A stretch of DNA of 64,000 nucleotides from Gigantopelta aegis (GCF_016097555.1 NC_054704.1:78173763-78237762); one strand, 5' to 3'. Shown: positions 45,860 through 57,470, counted from the first letter of the stretch. The notes: generated by a model from the letters alone, not told the origin. Program-made: numbers and translations.

Positions 45860-48549
45860 GTAATTTAACCTTGTCTTTTATCGTACGGGATCATCCGTAA
45901 AGTTAGTTCACCAAGATAAACCTCGCGTGCAAGCACAAACAGCGAGGTTTATCCTGTCTAGGCATTCCGCCATTAGCAGCTTCTGGACAACGGTTACGAG
46001 GAATTTTGCTCGGAACGAAATTGCGGTCAAAATAACGATTACCATCACATTTCCACACCCTAATCATATATTGTGATCTATTTCGAGCTCACTGAGACCA
46101 AGAAATACTTACTTTGAAACAATCTTCACTTTAAATTAAAGGAAATAAAGTCCGACTTTACTGAGCGGATTCTAGCAGCCACTTTCTAGCAGACAATTAC
46201 GCTGGCAGACAATTTCAGCTGACACGCATGGCGACGTTCTAAACACCGGACTCATACGCTTTTCAAACACACCGATATGCTAATTATTAGTATTCACTAT
46301 AACTTAAGAATTTCAGAGTTTAAAAGAGTATCTTTATATAAAAAAACACACAAAATCAAAATAACAACCAAGACTCATTTTTATGTCTTAAAAGGTCTTC
46401 GAAAGGAGTATGAGTCCGGTGTTTAGAACGTCGCCATGCGTGTCAGCTGAAATTGTCTGCCAACGAATCTTCCGGTGGACGAATTGTCTGTGGACGAACT
46501 GTCCAGTGGACGAACCGTCTGGAAAGCTTTTGAGGATGTTTAAAAAAAAAAAAAAAGGAAATTCAACATATTTCTTTCTTGTTTTCCAGTATGTGAAACA
46601 TTACTGTTGCCTCTTTATCATTTATATTTTTAATCTTTTTTTATTCTTTAATAAAAAGTGTATGATGGCATTAACCCACTCTCACTAAATTCACTATATG
46701 CATGCTTATGAAAATGTTAACAACCATGAACATGGATTTATTGTTGACTACACACGATGATTGCTCTTGTAATCATCTATGGTTGTGTTAGATAAAACAT
46801 TGTTGAGAAAGCCTTGATTTATTTATTTTTAATATTGAAATAGAACACAAAATGAAACATAACATCTACATTTACTTTTTGAATACACTTTTATTAGATG
46901 ATATGTTGTGAGGTTTTTTTTTTTTTTAAACATAAAAATAATTAAAGTTTCTGCTTTCACAATTTTGTTTAAAAGACCCAGTTCTCTGTAAAATTCAATC
47001 ATTTGAGATCCCTGTATGTCATGTTGTCAATTTGAAACAAAAGACTTGAAAAGTTAATCATGAATTATACACAAATTTATTTTTAAAAGTATGGTTTAAA
47101 ATTGTATCTTTTGAGTATATGTTACACAACCATATATATATATATGATATATATATACAAGCTGTTGTGGGAGATGAATTTTACAAATGTATTTTACAAT
47201 AAATATAGTTAGTTTAATTCTTATATGCTTAATATTTGTGCTGTATTTTCAGATTTTTTGTATGGACCTTAGTGCAGAAATGAATAACATGACCTTCAGA
47301 TCCAGAGCAGGGTATGTTACTGGTCTATTGTTTATAAAGTTTGTTTTGTTTAACGACACCATTAGAGCACATTGATTTATTAATCATCAGCTATTGGATG
47401 TCAAACATATGGTAAAGCTGCTACATTTTTCCATTAGTAGCAAGGGATCTTTTATATGCACCATACCACAGATTCTAAACCACATTCTAAATACAGAAAT
47501 GAAAGTTTTTCAGATTTTTAATCATCTGTATTGTGTTTCTGGTATTATCACTGTTTGTCAGATATTTTCCATATTCTCTGTCCAAAACGTATGATATGGT
47601 TTCGACTGATGCCTTGCATACATTCTGAATTGGAGTCCCCATTTTAGACCATTGTACAACCCTAAGTATTGAGTCAATCTTAGTACCCGACCACCAATAT
47701 TAAAATTTTAGGATTTTTTTTTCGTAACTTACTTTCATATCTGTAAATATCTAACATCTAATCGTCACCAGTTAAACAGTGCTGGGGTATCTTTAAACAT
47801 GCCTTTTAACATATATTTTGCTGTTCTGAATGCATTATTAAGGTCTCATGTTTATTGTTTCAGAGACAAGTGCTGTGCACTGAACTTGGTGAAAAGAGCA
47901 ATGACCATATTTATGCAGAGTAAATTGAGACTGGATCACAACCACGAGTTTGCACTGGTCATTCTGCAGGATGGTGCTATCTGGGTAAGGCTACATGCTC
48001 GCAGTGAATACCATCTGGTATGTTTAATCAGTGATTAACAAATGGTTGCCATGTTGCAACAAGTGTTTGTTTTTTTTCTCTCATTATATATACATGGTCC
48101 GTAACAATTTATCCCATGCAATATAACTGTAAATAAAAATGTTATGAGTGTGTAGTTAATTAAACATTCTTCTCTCCTTTTGGATGGTTTCTAGTCTAGT
48201 TGCTACAGGCTTATCTGACATAGCCACAATGCGGCTAACATTACCATACATGAAGCCACAGTGTTGCTACTGTAACCCATAAACTGTCCATCCCTTTTGA
48301 TATGGGTGAGATGTAGCTCAGTGGATGAATGGTTGCCTGATCTGTGAATGACAAACTACTAATCAAAGTATGTTAGACACAAACAGCTATAGTTTAAAAT
48401 ATCATTAAACAAATATTCAAATATGTTGACAGTAAAAATAACCACATATCCAGGACCGTAGCTTGGACTTTTTGTTTGGGGATGCAACGGAGTAGTTAAT
48501 AGTCTAAAACTCCTTAAATGGAAGAGAATTTTCTTTATGTTTCTATAAT

Positions 48550-48586
<37 letters not shown>

Positions 48587-51500
48587 CTAGCTACGGCCCT
48601 GATGGCCATAAAAAAAATGTCATAAGAAAGACTATCTTGTTTTGTAACATGTTTGTTGTTGTTTTATTCTGCAGACACATGACTTCACCAGACACCCAAA
48701 GGAGATTATTAACTCACTGGATGACCAGAATGGGTGCACAGAATCTGAAGCATTTGATTTATCGGCCATATTTCAAACTGTGTATGTATAATTGCTTTAT
48801 TGTACAATGTATGAAGTTTGTTGTACATTTTCACATTTTTCATAACCATATTGTTTGATGAAAAATCATAGGTCTTGTGAATAAACCTCAATGCAAATAT
48901 TACTGCTGGCTAGGAGCAGACATTTTGTATCTTTCCAACTGTTCACACCGAAGTGACATCATCTCCTGTATTACATTAACCAAAAAGCAAATAAACAATG
49001 TAATTTAAGGCAAGGTGTTTTGCTTTGATCAACATATCTTCACTGTGTCATTGTCTCTATGGTAAAACTGGCATCCTCTTGTAAAACAGCATAAATTCCT
49101 AGTTAATTTAATCAAGTATTTAACCAAATATAATGTATAACCAATTTTTTTTCTTATTTTCAAGGTTTGACAACACAAAGGTTACATCGTTTTAATTTTT
49201 AGTGTTTAGCATATTGATAATCAGCATTAAAAGCTTCAAGTCAGCTTCCAGTTGCATGATATCGCTGCTGTTTAAACTTAAACAATAGAGCACTCAATTG
49301 CAATTGAGAAATATTGTATGTCATATGCTATTAGTGAAACAACTGATCAGACTTTAATTTATATAAAGCCAATTAAAGATTTGAGCGAGAAGTTTTCTTA
49401 GTCAGACTGTGTAGTGTTTAATTTGAGCTTGAACACATTTCATTCATAGTCGTATAGAAAGTTGGTTCAATATACCAGCATAGTGCACATCCCAGTATGA
49501 ACGTATTATACTGTACGGAATATAATAACTTGTACTTCCCTTGTAGTTTTTGTGATTTGCCCATGTTAGTAAATAAAATACTGTGGTAAATTGTTTGTTT
49601 ATTAATTATTATGGGGATCACAATTGATATTTTTTATGGAATTTGTTGATATTTTTAAGGTTTTATATTTTTGAGGCTGCCTACTTACCCTCGAAAGCCA
49701 CCCCATGAAAATAAAAATTCATGAAATTTTCTGGTTATACAGCATTGCTGTTTGTATTAACAGGACAAAATTTGGTTTTGGTATTTCACCATAGTGATAA
49801 CAATGCAGTGAAGACATGCTGATCAAAATGAAATGCCTTGCCTTAAAGGGACACACCCTAGTTACGGCTAGTTGTTAACCATTACAGCGGTTTTCGCTAT
49901 TAAACCCATTTTTTCACAAATAAAATTGCACTCTACTTACCGTTTATTATTTAGAATATACATTTCCATTCACCTGAAGTGTTTTTTGGTAATCCTGGTA
50001 ATCCTGGTGTTTGTAATACCACAAAATGCATTTTTCGTATTTCTGAAAAACTCACGTGCGTCTGAGAAAAAAACGTTGAGCAGACAAGGTCTAATCTATT
50101 TTTAGAGGGGATATTTCCATTTCAATGTCACAGATGTTGGTATACCACGTGACTGTTATCATTTTGGTTCGGTTTGTTTTCTCGTGCACGGTTCGCGCAA
50201 TCAACATCCGATTTGTTGTTCATTTGTGAGATTTTTCTTCACAGTTCGTGAACATTTTCAGTAACAATAAAGTGCAGACAAGTAAGTATCTCAATACAAA
50301 ACGTTACAAACCCTTAAAACCAATAATTTTGCTAAGTCCTACGATATCTGGAGAGGGGATACAACCAGGACAGAACAGTTGGAACATTTCCAGGAGAGGT
50401 GAAAAGAAAGCACCCCAAGTCTGTGAAATTTGTCGTGACGTAGGCATTGTTGTGCTTCGAGCGACATCTATTGGTGACATCAGAATACAAACTTTCAAAA
50501 TTATTTCAAGCAATTGGGACATGGGGATTCCCATGGTATTTATCGATATAAAAGCTGCTTTTTCACTCCATTTGATAAAAATGTGATCTAAATGTGTTAC
50601 AGGTTTGTAGATTAACCAAATTATAATTTATTTTCGCTGGATGGAACTAGGGTGTGCGGCTTTAATTTACCGTATCTGTTTTCTGTACATACAGTTAGAA
50701 GTTAACACAATACTGGTCATTATGTCACTTTCAGTCAGTCTGGATTGGATCGAGTCAGCCAGCTCCTGTTAGCAAAAAATTTTTTTTTTATTAATTCTAA
50801 AATGTTGTTATTTGATAAACTATTGATAAGTAATGGTGTATCAGGTATATACTGTATATCCTGAAATTAATGCAATCATAATATTAATGCGAAAAATGCA
50901 AGTTTGTGCTATTCACATTAATAATATGACACATTTGTTTTATGTTTTGTCTGTGTGTCCCACGTTATTAAAAAAAAAGAAAGATTAAAATTCTAATATA
51001 TTTATACAATACAACTGGAAAACAATTCATCGTAGGCGAGACAGACTAATTGTCCAATAGTCCAGCAAGATGCCAGCCATGTGTGATGATTGCTGGGTCT
51101 TTGGCCATCCTGTCAAAAGCTGACATGATTCATTGTGCTTGAATGGGTTTTAGCACGTTAATCCGGAGGTCGACTGTTTCTTTGTTTTCACTGTTAAGGT
51201 TGCTGTAACTTTGTCGGCATACTACTTTGTAAATTGTTCTTTCATTATGACTTTGAAATCACTGTTCACAAATAAGGAAGATACAGTTGTAATGGTAGGT
51301 CTACATGTATGTTAATGTTTAGCCAGATTTAGGTAACTATGCACGTTACATAAATTAGTAAAAAGCAAAAATATGCTTTGAGTTGATCTAAAAAAAAAAC
51401 CCACTAGGGACTAAACAGGTTAATTGATGTGTACACAGACAGGTTAGTGAGTTGATCTCATTGAAGATGCCTGTAACTCGGATTTAACTGGAAAGTACAC

Positions 51501-54500
51501 AGACTTGGGTTGTTAGAAAAGTAATATTTCAAAGGGAGGTGTAGTGTCTTGGAACTTATAGTGAACATTGTGGTCTGTCCCGGTACTCATATAAGACACG
51601 CATGCATGGGGGGGGGGGGGGAGAATCTGCCCAAGTTGCGCTGCCTCCATGTTTACGTTATATATATGAGTGTTTTTCAACATGATAAATGTTGTGTTTA
51701 AATACCAAAACATGTTCCTATATGTAGACAGGACACTATAGGAGGCCACTCGCATTAATTTCATATCACATTTTAGTCTTCCACAAGTTTAGGAACGCAT
51801 TAATTTCAGGATCCACAGTATATCTTTCCAACACATTAGGTTCATATTTCATGAAATTGTCCCTTTAATAACAAATGACGAAAAAACATCATATTAAAAT
51901 ATTGCCGTCTGTTTTTCTTTACAGAAAAGACCACGTTGTTCTTCCAGTTGTGACTGGAGACCAGAGCATTTTACCCCCGCCATACATTGTTCGTGTCATT
52001 CTCATATATGGACGGTCATTTTGCTGTCCATACTTTACGGAGAGAGAGGTAGGAGCTTAGGTGTATTTTTGTGCAATTGACTATTGCTGTTTGTTTAATA
52101 AACTTTTACAGTTTGTGTAATCAACTCTTACAGTTGGTTTGCAGTCAATTCTTACAGTTTGTGTAATCAGCTCTTATAGTTTGAGTGATCATCTGTTAGT
52201 TGCATAATCAAATCTTAAAGTTTTTGTTATCCATTCTGTGCAGTCTGTGCACTCTGTCCCACATATAGCTTTTCAGATGTTTTTTCCACAATGCAATGAG
52301 CTGAAATTTTGTGTTTAGCTTTTATCATTTACTGGTTCAGTTCAAGTTTGACTTTTATGGCGATTTACCCATTTTTGACAGAGTTTTGGTCCTTGAACTT
52401 AGGAGATACGAAAATGTGTTTTCCTGATGTTTTTTCACAATGCCTTGAGATATTAAGCAGAAGTGTGATCAATTTTTGACAGAGTTATGGCCCTTAAACC
52501 TAGGAGATACAAAAATATTTTGGCTCTGGTAAGGGACATGTATTGCTTTAGCAGTACTCTCAGAATGTTCATTTTTATACAGTTGTTGACTAAAACATTG
52601 TGGGCCGAATTTACAAAACCTGTTTATGTCTTACACGCGTGTAACTACATACATTTATAACGCTTAAACACATGCATCTAAGAAAAACAGGCTTCGTAAA
52701 TTCGGCCCTTTGTTTCTTTTTGAAGCTTGAAATCATGAGATATATTATTAACTCATGAACTTTCAAATGTTGGATCACTATGTTCGTTTGAAACTAAATA
52801 CATACATCTCTTAAACTGGAATTATATTTATTTTTATCAATTGCCCCTCATAGTGTTTGTATCCATAGATAGATGTAATTCTTCCTTTTCCATTAACATG
52901 AATACATGTATTGTATTGTATTACAGGCCATAGGATTTCAAATGTCATGGGAAACACTTTTTCGGTTCCCATCGGAAACTGTTTTTAAAAAATAATTATA
53001 TATATACAGGGGCGGATCCAGAAAATCCATTTAGGGGGGCCCCATTGACTTGAGGCGAAATGCCAAGGGAACTTTGGGGGAGGTTTGGAGGGGTATCATT
53101 AAATTTTTTTAAAATTAATATATAATAAATTATATAACTGTCGCACATTTAGGGGGAGCCAGGCCCCTGGGGCCTCCCCCTAGATCCACCTCTGATATAC
53201 ATGTATATTATTTTTGTTGACTAGTCATACTCGATATGATAATCATGGGAAACAAAATTTCAGTTCCGTGATTTTTCGAAATGCTACCGACAAGGTACCA
53301 GAAGCAGTCATTTCCGTTAAATCCTAGGACCTGTTATAAGTACCATTGTGTTGTTGAGTTACTCCTTGTTTATTTCAGAGTGAAAAACTGCTCGAGTCTT
53401 CTCCCTATTTCTTTATCGATGCACTATATGTGCATGAACCAGTTTCCGGGGAAAATCGATGCGAGGTACCATATGTTTATTGTATCTTGTTTGTTTTCTA
53501 TAGCATGGAGTCTTGTTCCATTTTTAAAATATGCAGATTTCATTTATTCACAGTCACTATAGTGATATGTTAGTTGTCAAGTGACTTAATAGTTAACTCT
53601 GCTGTTTAATTTTTTGACATTTTGTTATGTAGGGTGCAATGTTGTCCGGTGGTATAGCACTCGGTTGATACGCAGTCAGTCTGGGATCATCGGTGGGACC
53701 ATTGGACCATTTCTCGTTCCTGTCAGTGCACCACAACTGGTATATCAAAGGCTGTGGTATGTGCTATCCTGTCTGTGGGATGGTGCATATAAAAGATCCC
53801 TTAAAGGGACACACCCTAGTTACGTTTATTTGTTAACCATTATGGCGTTGTTTTTCGCTATTAAACCCCATTTTTCACAAATAAAATTGCACTTTACTTA
53901 CATTTTATTATCTAGAATACACATTTCCATTCACCTGAAGTGCTTTTTGGTAATCCTGATGTTTGTAAAACCACGAAATGCATTTTTTCACAAAACGTGT
54001 TGTCGAGAAAAAACCGTTAAGCAAGCGAGGTCCAATCTATTTTTAATGTCACAGACGTTGGTATATCACGTGACCGTTATCATTTTGGTTCGGTTTGTTT
54101 TCTCATGCACGGTTCGCGCAATCAACATCCGATTTGTTGTTTATTTGTAAGATTTTTCTTCACAGTTCGTGAACATTTTCAGTAACAATAAAGTTCAGAC
54201 AAGTAAGTGTCTCAATACAAAACGTTACAAACCCTTAAAACCAATAATTTTGCTAAGTCTTACGATATCTGGAGAGGGGATACAACCAGGACAGAACAGT
54301 TGGAACATGTCCAGGAGAGGTGAAACGAACGCACCCCAAGTCTGTGAAATTAGTCGTGACGTAGGCATTGTTGTGCTTCTACCGGTGACATCAGAATACT
54401 AACTTTCAAAATTATTTCAAGCAATTGGGACATGGGGATTCCCATGGTATTTATCGATATAAAACCTGCTTTTTCACTCCATTTGATAAAAACGTGATCT

Positions 54501-55165
54501 AAGTGTGTTACAGGTTTGTAAATTAACCAAATTATAATTTATTTTCGCTGGATGGAACTAGGGTGTGCGGCTTTAACCAATGATTAATAAATCAATGTGC
54601 TCTAGTGGTGTTATTAAACAAAACAAACTTTAATATGTTTTTATGTTTATTAATGCCAGACACAACTTAAGCTTAATGCACTCACACTGTTTGTATTAAG
54701 GTATCAATAAACATTTATTATTCACTATGTTTTGACACAGCTTGCAAAAGTCCAGGCTCTAATATGGAAAAGCCATACAAAGTGTATGCTTGTGACAGTT
54801 GAGTCATCTTGTAAAGGTTTTCAAGCAGGTCGCCCAGGTGTCATTTTAACTGCAAACCTAACACACTTGAGGTTAAGCCAACCATGTAAGACATGTTGTC
54901 ACCATTCAAGATTCGTTATTGTTGTATCATAAATTACTATTTTTAAATTTTGTAATTTTGTTTCTTCTTCTGTTTTTAACAGGAAATTTTCAACACCCTG
55001 TGTGATCTTGATGTCAAAGACCTGTCGTATATTTTCGACACATCCCGAAACCAAACCAAGATTTATGACTACATGGCTCAGTTGCTTGCACATCCTTTAC
55101 AAAGGCCGCAACAAAAAGATGCTTTTTACAAAATTGAAGTTTCCCTTCAAGAGGAACCAAGATAA
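45650..55165 (+). CDS. BABAM1: BABAM1 / MERIT40, seven coding exons, 296 aa
   Basis: BABAM1 is a vWA-like scaffold that holds together the BRCA1-A complex in the nucleus (with BRCC36, Abraxas, BRE and RAP80) and the cytoplasmic BRISC complex. Both cut K63-linked ubiquitin chains. Coding exons: 45650-45859, 47253-47311, 47864-47984, 48675-48781, 51925-52048, 53379-53465, 54983-55165. All introns are GT..AG and the total of 891 nt stays in frame. The match to human MERIT40 is clear in PRVNCPEKI and CMDLSAEM (residues 62-80), HEFALVILQDGAIW, LPPPYIVRVILIYGR, SPYFFIDALYVHE and LLAHPLQRP (270-278). As in the family, an acidic, poorly conserved N-terminus (residues 1-60) precedes the domain. It is somewhat shorter than the human protein (329 aa). 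Introns 4 and 6 carry P-type elements and intron 1 a perfect 54-bp inverted repeat. Confidence 0.96.
45914..45954. repeat. Short stem-loop in BABAM1 intron 1
   Basis: GATAAACCTCGC (45915-45926) and GCGAGGTTTATC (45942-45953) are perfect inverted 12-mers with a 15-base loop, about 55 bases past the exon 1 donor. Function unknown. Confidence 0.6.
46204..46525. mobile_element. Perfect 54-bp inverted repeat with a GTGGACGAA array
   Basis: The arms at 46204-46257 and 46408-46461 are exact reverse complements (for example GCTGACACGCATGGCGACGT on the left), separated by 150 bases of AT-rich sequence. Outside the right arm the word GTGGACGAA recurs at 46475, 46490 and 46506 (period 15-16). Outside and at the start of the left arm, GCAGACAATT occurs twice. 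The layout fits a small, recently moved foldback element. It lies in BABAM1 intron 1. Confidence 0.8.
46526..47252. other. Rest of BABAM1 intron 1
   Basis: AT-rich with a TA palindrome near 47130-47158. No repeat family recognised. Confidence 0.5.
47253..47311 (+). CDS. BABAM1: BABAM1 coding exon 2
   Basis: Acceptor TATTTTCAG, donor GTATGT. Codes IFCMDLSAEMNNMTFRSRA. DLSAEM lies at the position of the vWA metal-site loop (human DLSEEM), though the family is not thought to keep a full MIDAS. Confidence 0.94.
47335..47475 (-). repeat. SINE-A copy, head missing (BABAM1 intron 2)
   Basis: Antisense tail TTTAACGACACCATTAGAGC, ATCAGCTATTGGATGTCAAA, and core AGCAAGGGATCTTTTATATG. It begins only 24 bases after exon 2. 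Confidence 0.87.
47864..47984 (+). CDS. BABAM1: BABAM1 coding exon 3
   Basis: Acceptor TTGTTTCAG, donor GTAAGG. Codes ALNLVKRAMTIFMQSKLRLD, then HNHEFALVILQDGAIW. Confidence 0.95.
48095..48350 (+). repeat. Decayed SINE tail and a separate tRNA-like head
   Basis: At 48095-48180 the words GGTCCGTAACAATT, AACTGTAAATAAAAATG and GAGTGTGTAGTTAATTAAAC recall a sense A2 tail. At 48300-48350 GAGATGTAGCTCAGTGG is a Pol III A-box-like head without a matching B box. Confidence 0.45.
48452..48595 (-). repeat. Repeat E end piece with poly(C) tract
   Basis: The reverse complement (AGGGCCGTAGCTAG, then ATTATAGAAACATAAAG, AGTTTTAGACTATTAACTAC) matches 4983-5104. Both ends carry an inverted CAGG(G/A)CCGTAGCT, so this may be a self-contained short element. 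A run of about 33 C lies inside its right end. Confidence 0.75.
48675..48781 (+). CDS. BABAM1: BABAM1 coding exon 4
   Basis: Acceptor TTCTGCAG. Codes THDFTRHPKEIINSLDD and EAFDLSAIFQT. The donor is taken as GTATGT after ACTGT because that phase joins exon 5 in frame. Confidence 0.9.
48905..49265 (+). repeat. Old, degenerate R-type copy (BABAM1 intron 4)
   Basis: GGAGCAGACATTTTGTAT, CGAAGTGACATCATC, AAGGCAAGGTGTTTTGCTTT, TTGTAAAACAGCATAAATTC and TATTTAACCAAATATAAT follow the order of the R copies but are much diverged. A stretch at 49010-49066 also has an inverted partner at 49786-49843. Confidence 0.6.
49843..50665 (+). mobile_element. P-type TTAA element, long copy (BABAM1 intron 4)
   Basis: TTAA at both ends. 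Ends TTAAAGGGACACACCCTAGT and AACTAGGGTGTGCGGCTTTAA minus its first base are inverted. At 823 bp it is very like 53801-54576. Both copies keep an open stretch around NTKRYKPLKPIILLS and SGEGIQPGQNSWN, but without an ATG in a credible context. There is no transposase signature. piggyBac- or Kolobok-like by target site. Confidence 0.88.
50666..51924. other. Rest of BABAM1 intron 4
   Basis: Nothing recognised apart from a G run near 51607-51620. Confidence 0.5.
51925..52048 (+). CDS. BABAM1: BABAM1 coding exon 5
   Basis: Acceptor TTCTTTACAG, donor GTAGGA. Codes VVLPVVTGDQSILPPPYIVR and VILIYGRSFCCPYF, the best-conserved strand of the domain. Confidence 0.95.
52270..52520 (-). repeat. Dispersed repeat D (BABAM1 intron 5)
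   Basis: The reverse complement carries the D words: CTAGGTTTAAGGGCCATAAC, then TCTGTCAAAAA, and CATAAAAGTCAAACTTG. Two partial units seem to be joined. Confidence 0.65.
52602..52708. repeat. GGGCC-type hairpin element
   Basis: GGGCCGAATTTACAAAACC at the left and GGCTTCGTAAATTCGGCCC at the right are inverted copies with inner arms (CTGTTT and AAACAG) around a GTGTAACTAC loop. Confidence 0.85.
53007..53194. mobile_element. hAT-like MITE, CAGGGGCGGATC ends
   Basis: CAGGGGCGGATCCAG at the left and the complement of CAGAGGTGGATCTAGGGGG at the right form imperfect terminal inverted repeats over 188 bp. The CAG start suggests hAT. The flanks are TA-rich, so the target duplication cannot be read with certainty. 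In BABAM1 intron 5. Confidence 0.75.
53379..53465 (+). CDS. BABAM1: BABAM1 coding exon 6
   Basis: Acceptor TTATTTCAG, donor GTACCA. Codes SEKLLESSPYFFIDALYVHE, then PVSGENRCE. Human has CPYFFFDVVYIHNG here. Confidence 0.94.
53630..54632 (+). repeat. SINE-A copy interrupted by a P element
   Basis: The SINE head and core (TTGTCCGGTGGTATAGCAC, GGCTGTGGTATGTGCTATCC) run to AAAAGATCCC at 53800. The tail resumes at 54577 with CCAATGATTAATAAATCAAT and GTGCTCTAGTGGTGTTATT. The piece expected between them is missing, so the insertion came with, or was followed by, a deletion. Confidence 0.85.
53801..54576 (+). mobile_element. P-type TTAA element, long copy (BABAM1 intron 6)
   Basis: TTAA-flanked, with the same ends as 49843-50665, to which it is close along its whole 776 bp. 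It differs by several short deletions. Same orientation as the copy in intron 4. Confidence 0.9.
54983..55165 (+). CDS. BABAM1: BABAM1 coding exon 7
   Basis: Acceptor TTTTTAACAG. Codes EIFNTLCDLDVKDLSYIFDT and the hallmark MAQLLAHPLQRP, then a short tail with TAA at 55163. The family's conserved C-terminal segment contacts BRE (BABAM2). Confidence 0.95.
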   Translation, partial: EIFNTLCDLDVKDLSYIFDTSRNQTKIYDYMAQLLAHPLQRPQQKDAFYKIEVSLQEEPR

Positions 55166-55967
55166 CATGAGACAGTCAATGTAGTCTTAGATGAAACGCA
55201 GTACATTTTTACAAAACGCCAATCGGAAAATGGGTCGACTGAGGGGGTTCGATTCTAAGACAAGAGCTCCTTAGGTGAGAGCTCTACTACCTGAGCTAGA
55301 TCCTGCCCCCTTTGTACTGGCCACATTCATGTAAAGTTTGCCATTACATTGTGGAATTTTATTGATTTTAAATAGTTGACTTAAAAACAAAAACATCCAA
55401 ATTACTTTATGCTGATTAAACAAATCAAATATGACCTGTTAACTACGAGATATGTTCTTTCTGTTGTGTTAAGACATGTCAGCACTATTAATGTATCTGC
55501 ACGAATAAATATCAAAGCATGACAAATCACATACAGGGCTTGAAATAGGAAGTAAAATATGGCCTCCTGTTATTGTTTATAAAATAGCAGGCCAAAAGAA
55601 ATATGATCCACTTAGAAAGAAAAAAAATGTTTGCTGGGGGGAAAAGATAGCATGGAGTGAGTGGAGGGTTTGGGATTGTGTGTGGAAAATCAGGACTTTT
55701 GAGATGTATTTTAGATCATTATAAAATTAAAATATAACAAGTTTAGCCTCAGCTAAATGGAAGATGAGATGATCATACACACAGCTGTTTCTTGGAAAAT
55801 GACCTGTGATTTATGGGGGGTAATTTTAGCAGTTGAATTTTTATTTCACCTGCTAGGTCTGGAAAATTAACTGTTTTTCGCAGGCTACTATTTCGAGCCC
55901 TGGACATATAACTTTCTTTTGGGACAGTAGTACAAATAGGTGAAGTGTTTGACTCTGTAACAAATGG
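55166..55967. other. BABAM1 3' UTR and spacer
   Basis: AATAAA at 55504-55509, about 340 bases past the stop, is a possible polyadenylation signal. At 55210-55315 a minus-strand tRNA-like SINE head is visible (GGATCTAGCTCAGGTAGTAG, then AGAATCGAACCCCC). Confidence 0.45.
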
Positions 55968-57470
55968 TGGGGGCGAGACGTAGCCCAGTGGTAATGCGTG
56001 GTCAGTTTGGGATCGATCCCCATCAGTGGGCCCATTGGGCTATTTTTCGCTCCAGCCAGTACACTACAACTGGTACATCAAAGGCTGTGGTATGTGCTAT
56101 CCTGTCTATGGAATGGTGCATATAAAAGATGCCTTGCTACTAATCGGAAAGATTAGCCCATGAAGTGGCGACAGCGGGTTTCCTCCATTAAAGGGAGAGT
56201 AAACTCAAATAAGAGCCTTATGTATTGGAAAGATGCATACCCAGACCATCAACACATACTGACACTTTAATAAATGAAAAACGGGCAATTTTAGAATTAA
56301 TAAAAAAACATGATTATTCCTTCTAACTGGGGGCAGCCATTTTGTTTAGTTTTTGTGACGTCCAGTGGTATAGCTTGGGGCGAAGTGACATCAGCTCCGT
56401 CCAACTCTCTTAAGCACAGTGTAAACAAACTCTCTAATTTATGGCAAGGCGCTTCGCTTTTATCAACCTGACTTGTAAAACAAAATAAATGACTTGATAG
56501 TATAATAAACTATTCAACTAAATATATTTCAATTTGCATCAGTAGAACAAAATGGAGTTGTAGTATTTTTCTCTTTAAAAAAATCCAAAGAAAAAATGCT
56601 TATTATAGGCCTATTGGTAGGTTACGTTCAAGCAAAAACGACCACTCACGATACCCAAGTGATAATTTTATTTTCTTTGGGACTTCGTAATTGGTCAGTT
56701 TTGTGATTTTAGATGGGAAATCTAATTAATCAAGGGTTTTACAGAATTACTTACAGTAATAAAGCGATAATGTCCATTACGATTTGAGGGCATCCGCGCG
56801 GCTAACGGACAATACCTTGTGATCTTAATAAAAGAGGCACGTCTTTTTAGTGTGTCTAGACACTGTGTCTGGGGACCGTCTAAATATACACCTGCCAATC
56901 AGGAACCACAGGTACAGGCCACGGAAAGAAAATACCAATTAACCAAGAACACACTCCGATTATTATTTTCAGTACGTGGGTTAATTTACATACAAAACAA
57001 GTATATATTATTTTTCAATACAAAATAAGCCACCATTGTCAAAGTGTTGAAATAACTGCAATATGTTGCCTGCTTACTGGGATGGATATTATTACAGAAC
57101 ATTGCGATGCATCTGCAAAAATCAGGTATGTTTTGTTTCTTCAGTTCGAAGACTAATTCCTGACGTGACACGTTAGGTATTACGTAACCATCAGCTCGCC
57201 AGAGGGCGTATTCACTGGGATGGTACAAAATGGCTTCGCCCGTTATATATAATAGCCGTCACATTTAAGCGTTTTATTAATTAACTATACGATTATACTT
57301 GTTGATATTAAACAATAATGTGCGTTATATATCATTGAATATGCATACCAGGCCAAATACCGTAATTGTCCCTTCCTTTAATATCTGTGTGGTCCTTAAC
57401 CATATGTCCAATGCCATATAACCGTAAATAAAATGTGTTGAGTGTGTCGTTAAATAAACCATTTCCTTCC
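55968..57470 (+). repeat. SINE-A2 copy interrupted by an R element
   Basis: Head and core run from GGGGGCGAGACGTAGCCCAG to GCGACAGCGGGTTTCCTCCA at 56187. The tail resumes at 57382 with TCTGTGTGGTCCTTAACC and TGTGTTGAGTGTGTCGTTAA. The two parts make one complete SINE. Confidence 0.92.
56188..57381 (+). mobile_element. R-type TTAA element, complete copy
   Basis: TTAA at 56188 and 57378. Starts TTAAAGGGAGAGTAAACTC. At 1194 bp it is collinear with 37782-38941. Its ends are confirmed by the SINE that it splits. Confidence 0.93.
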
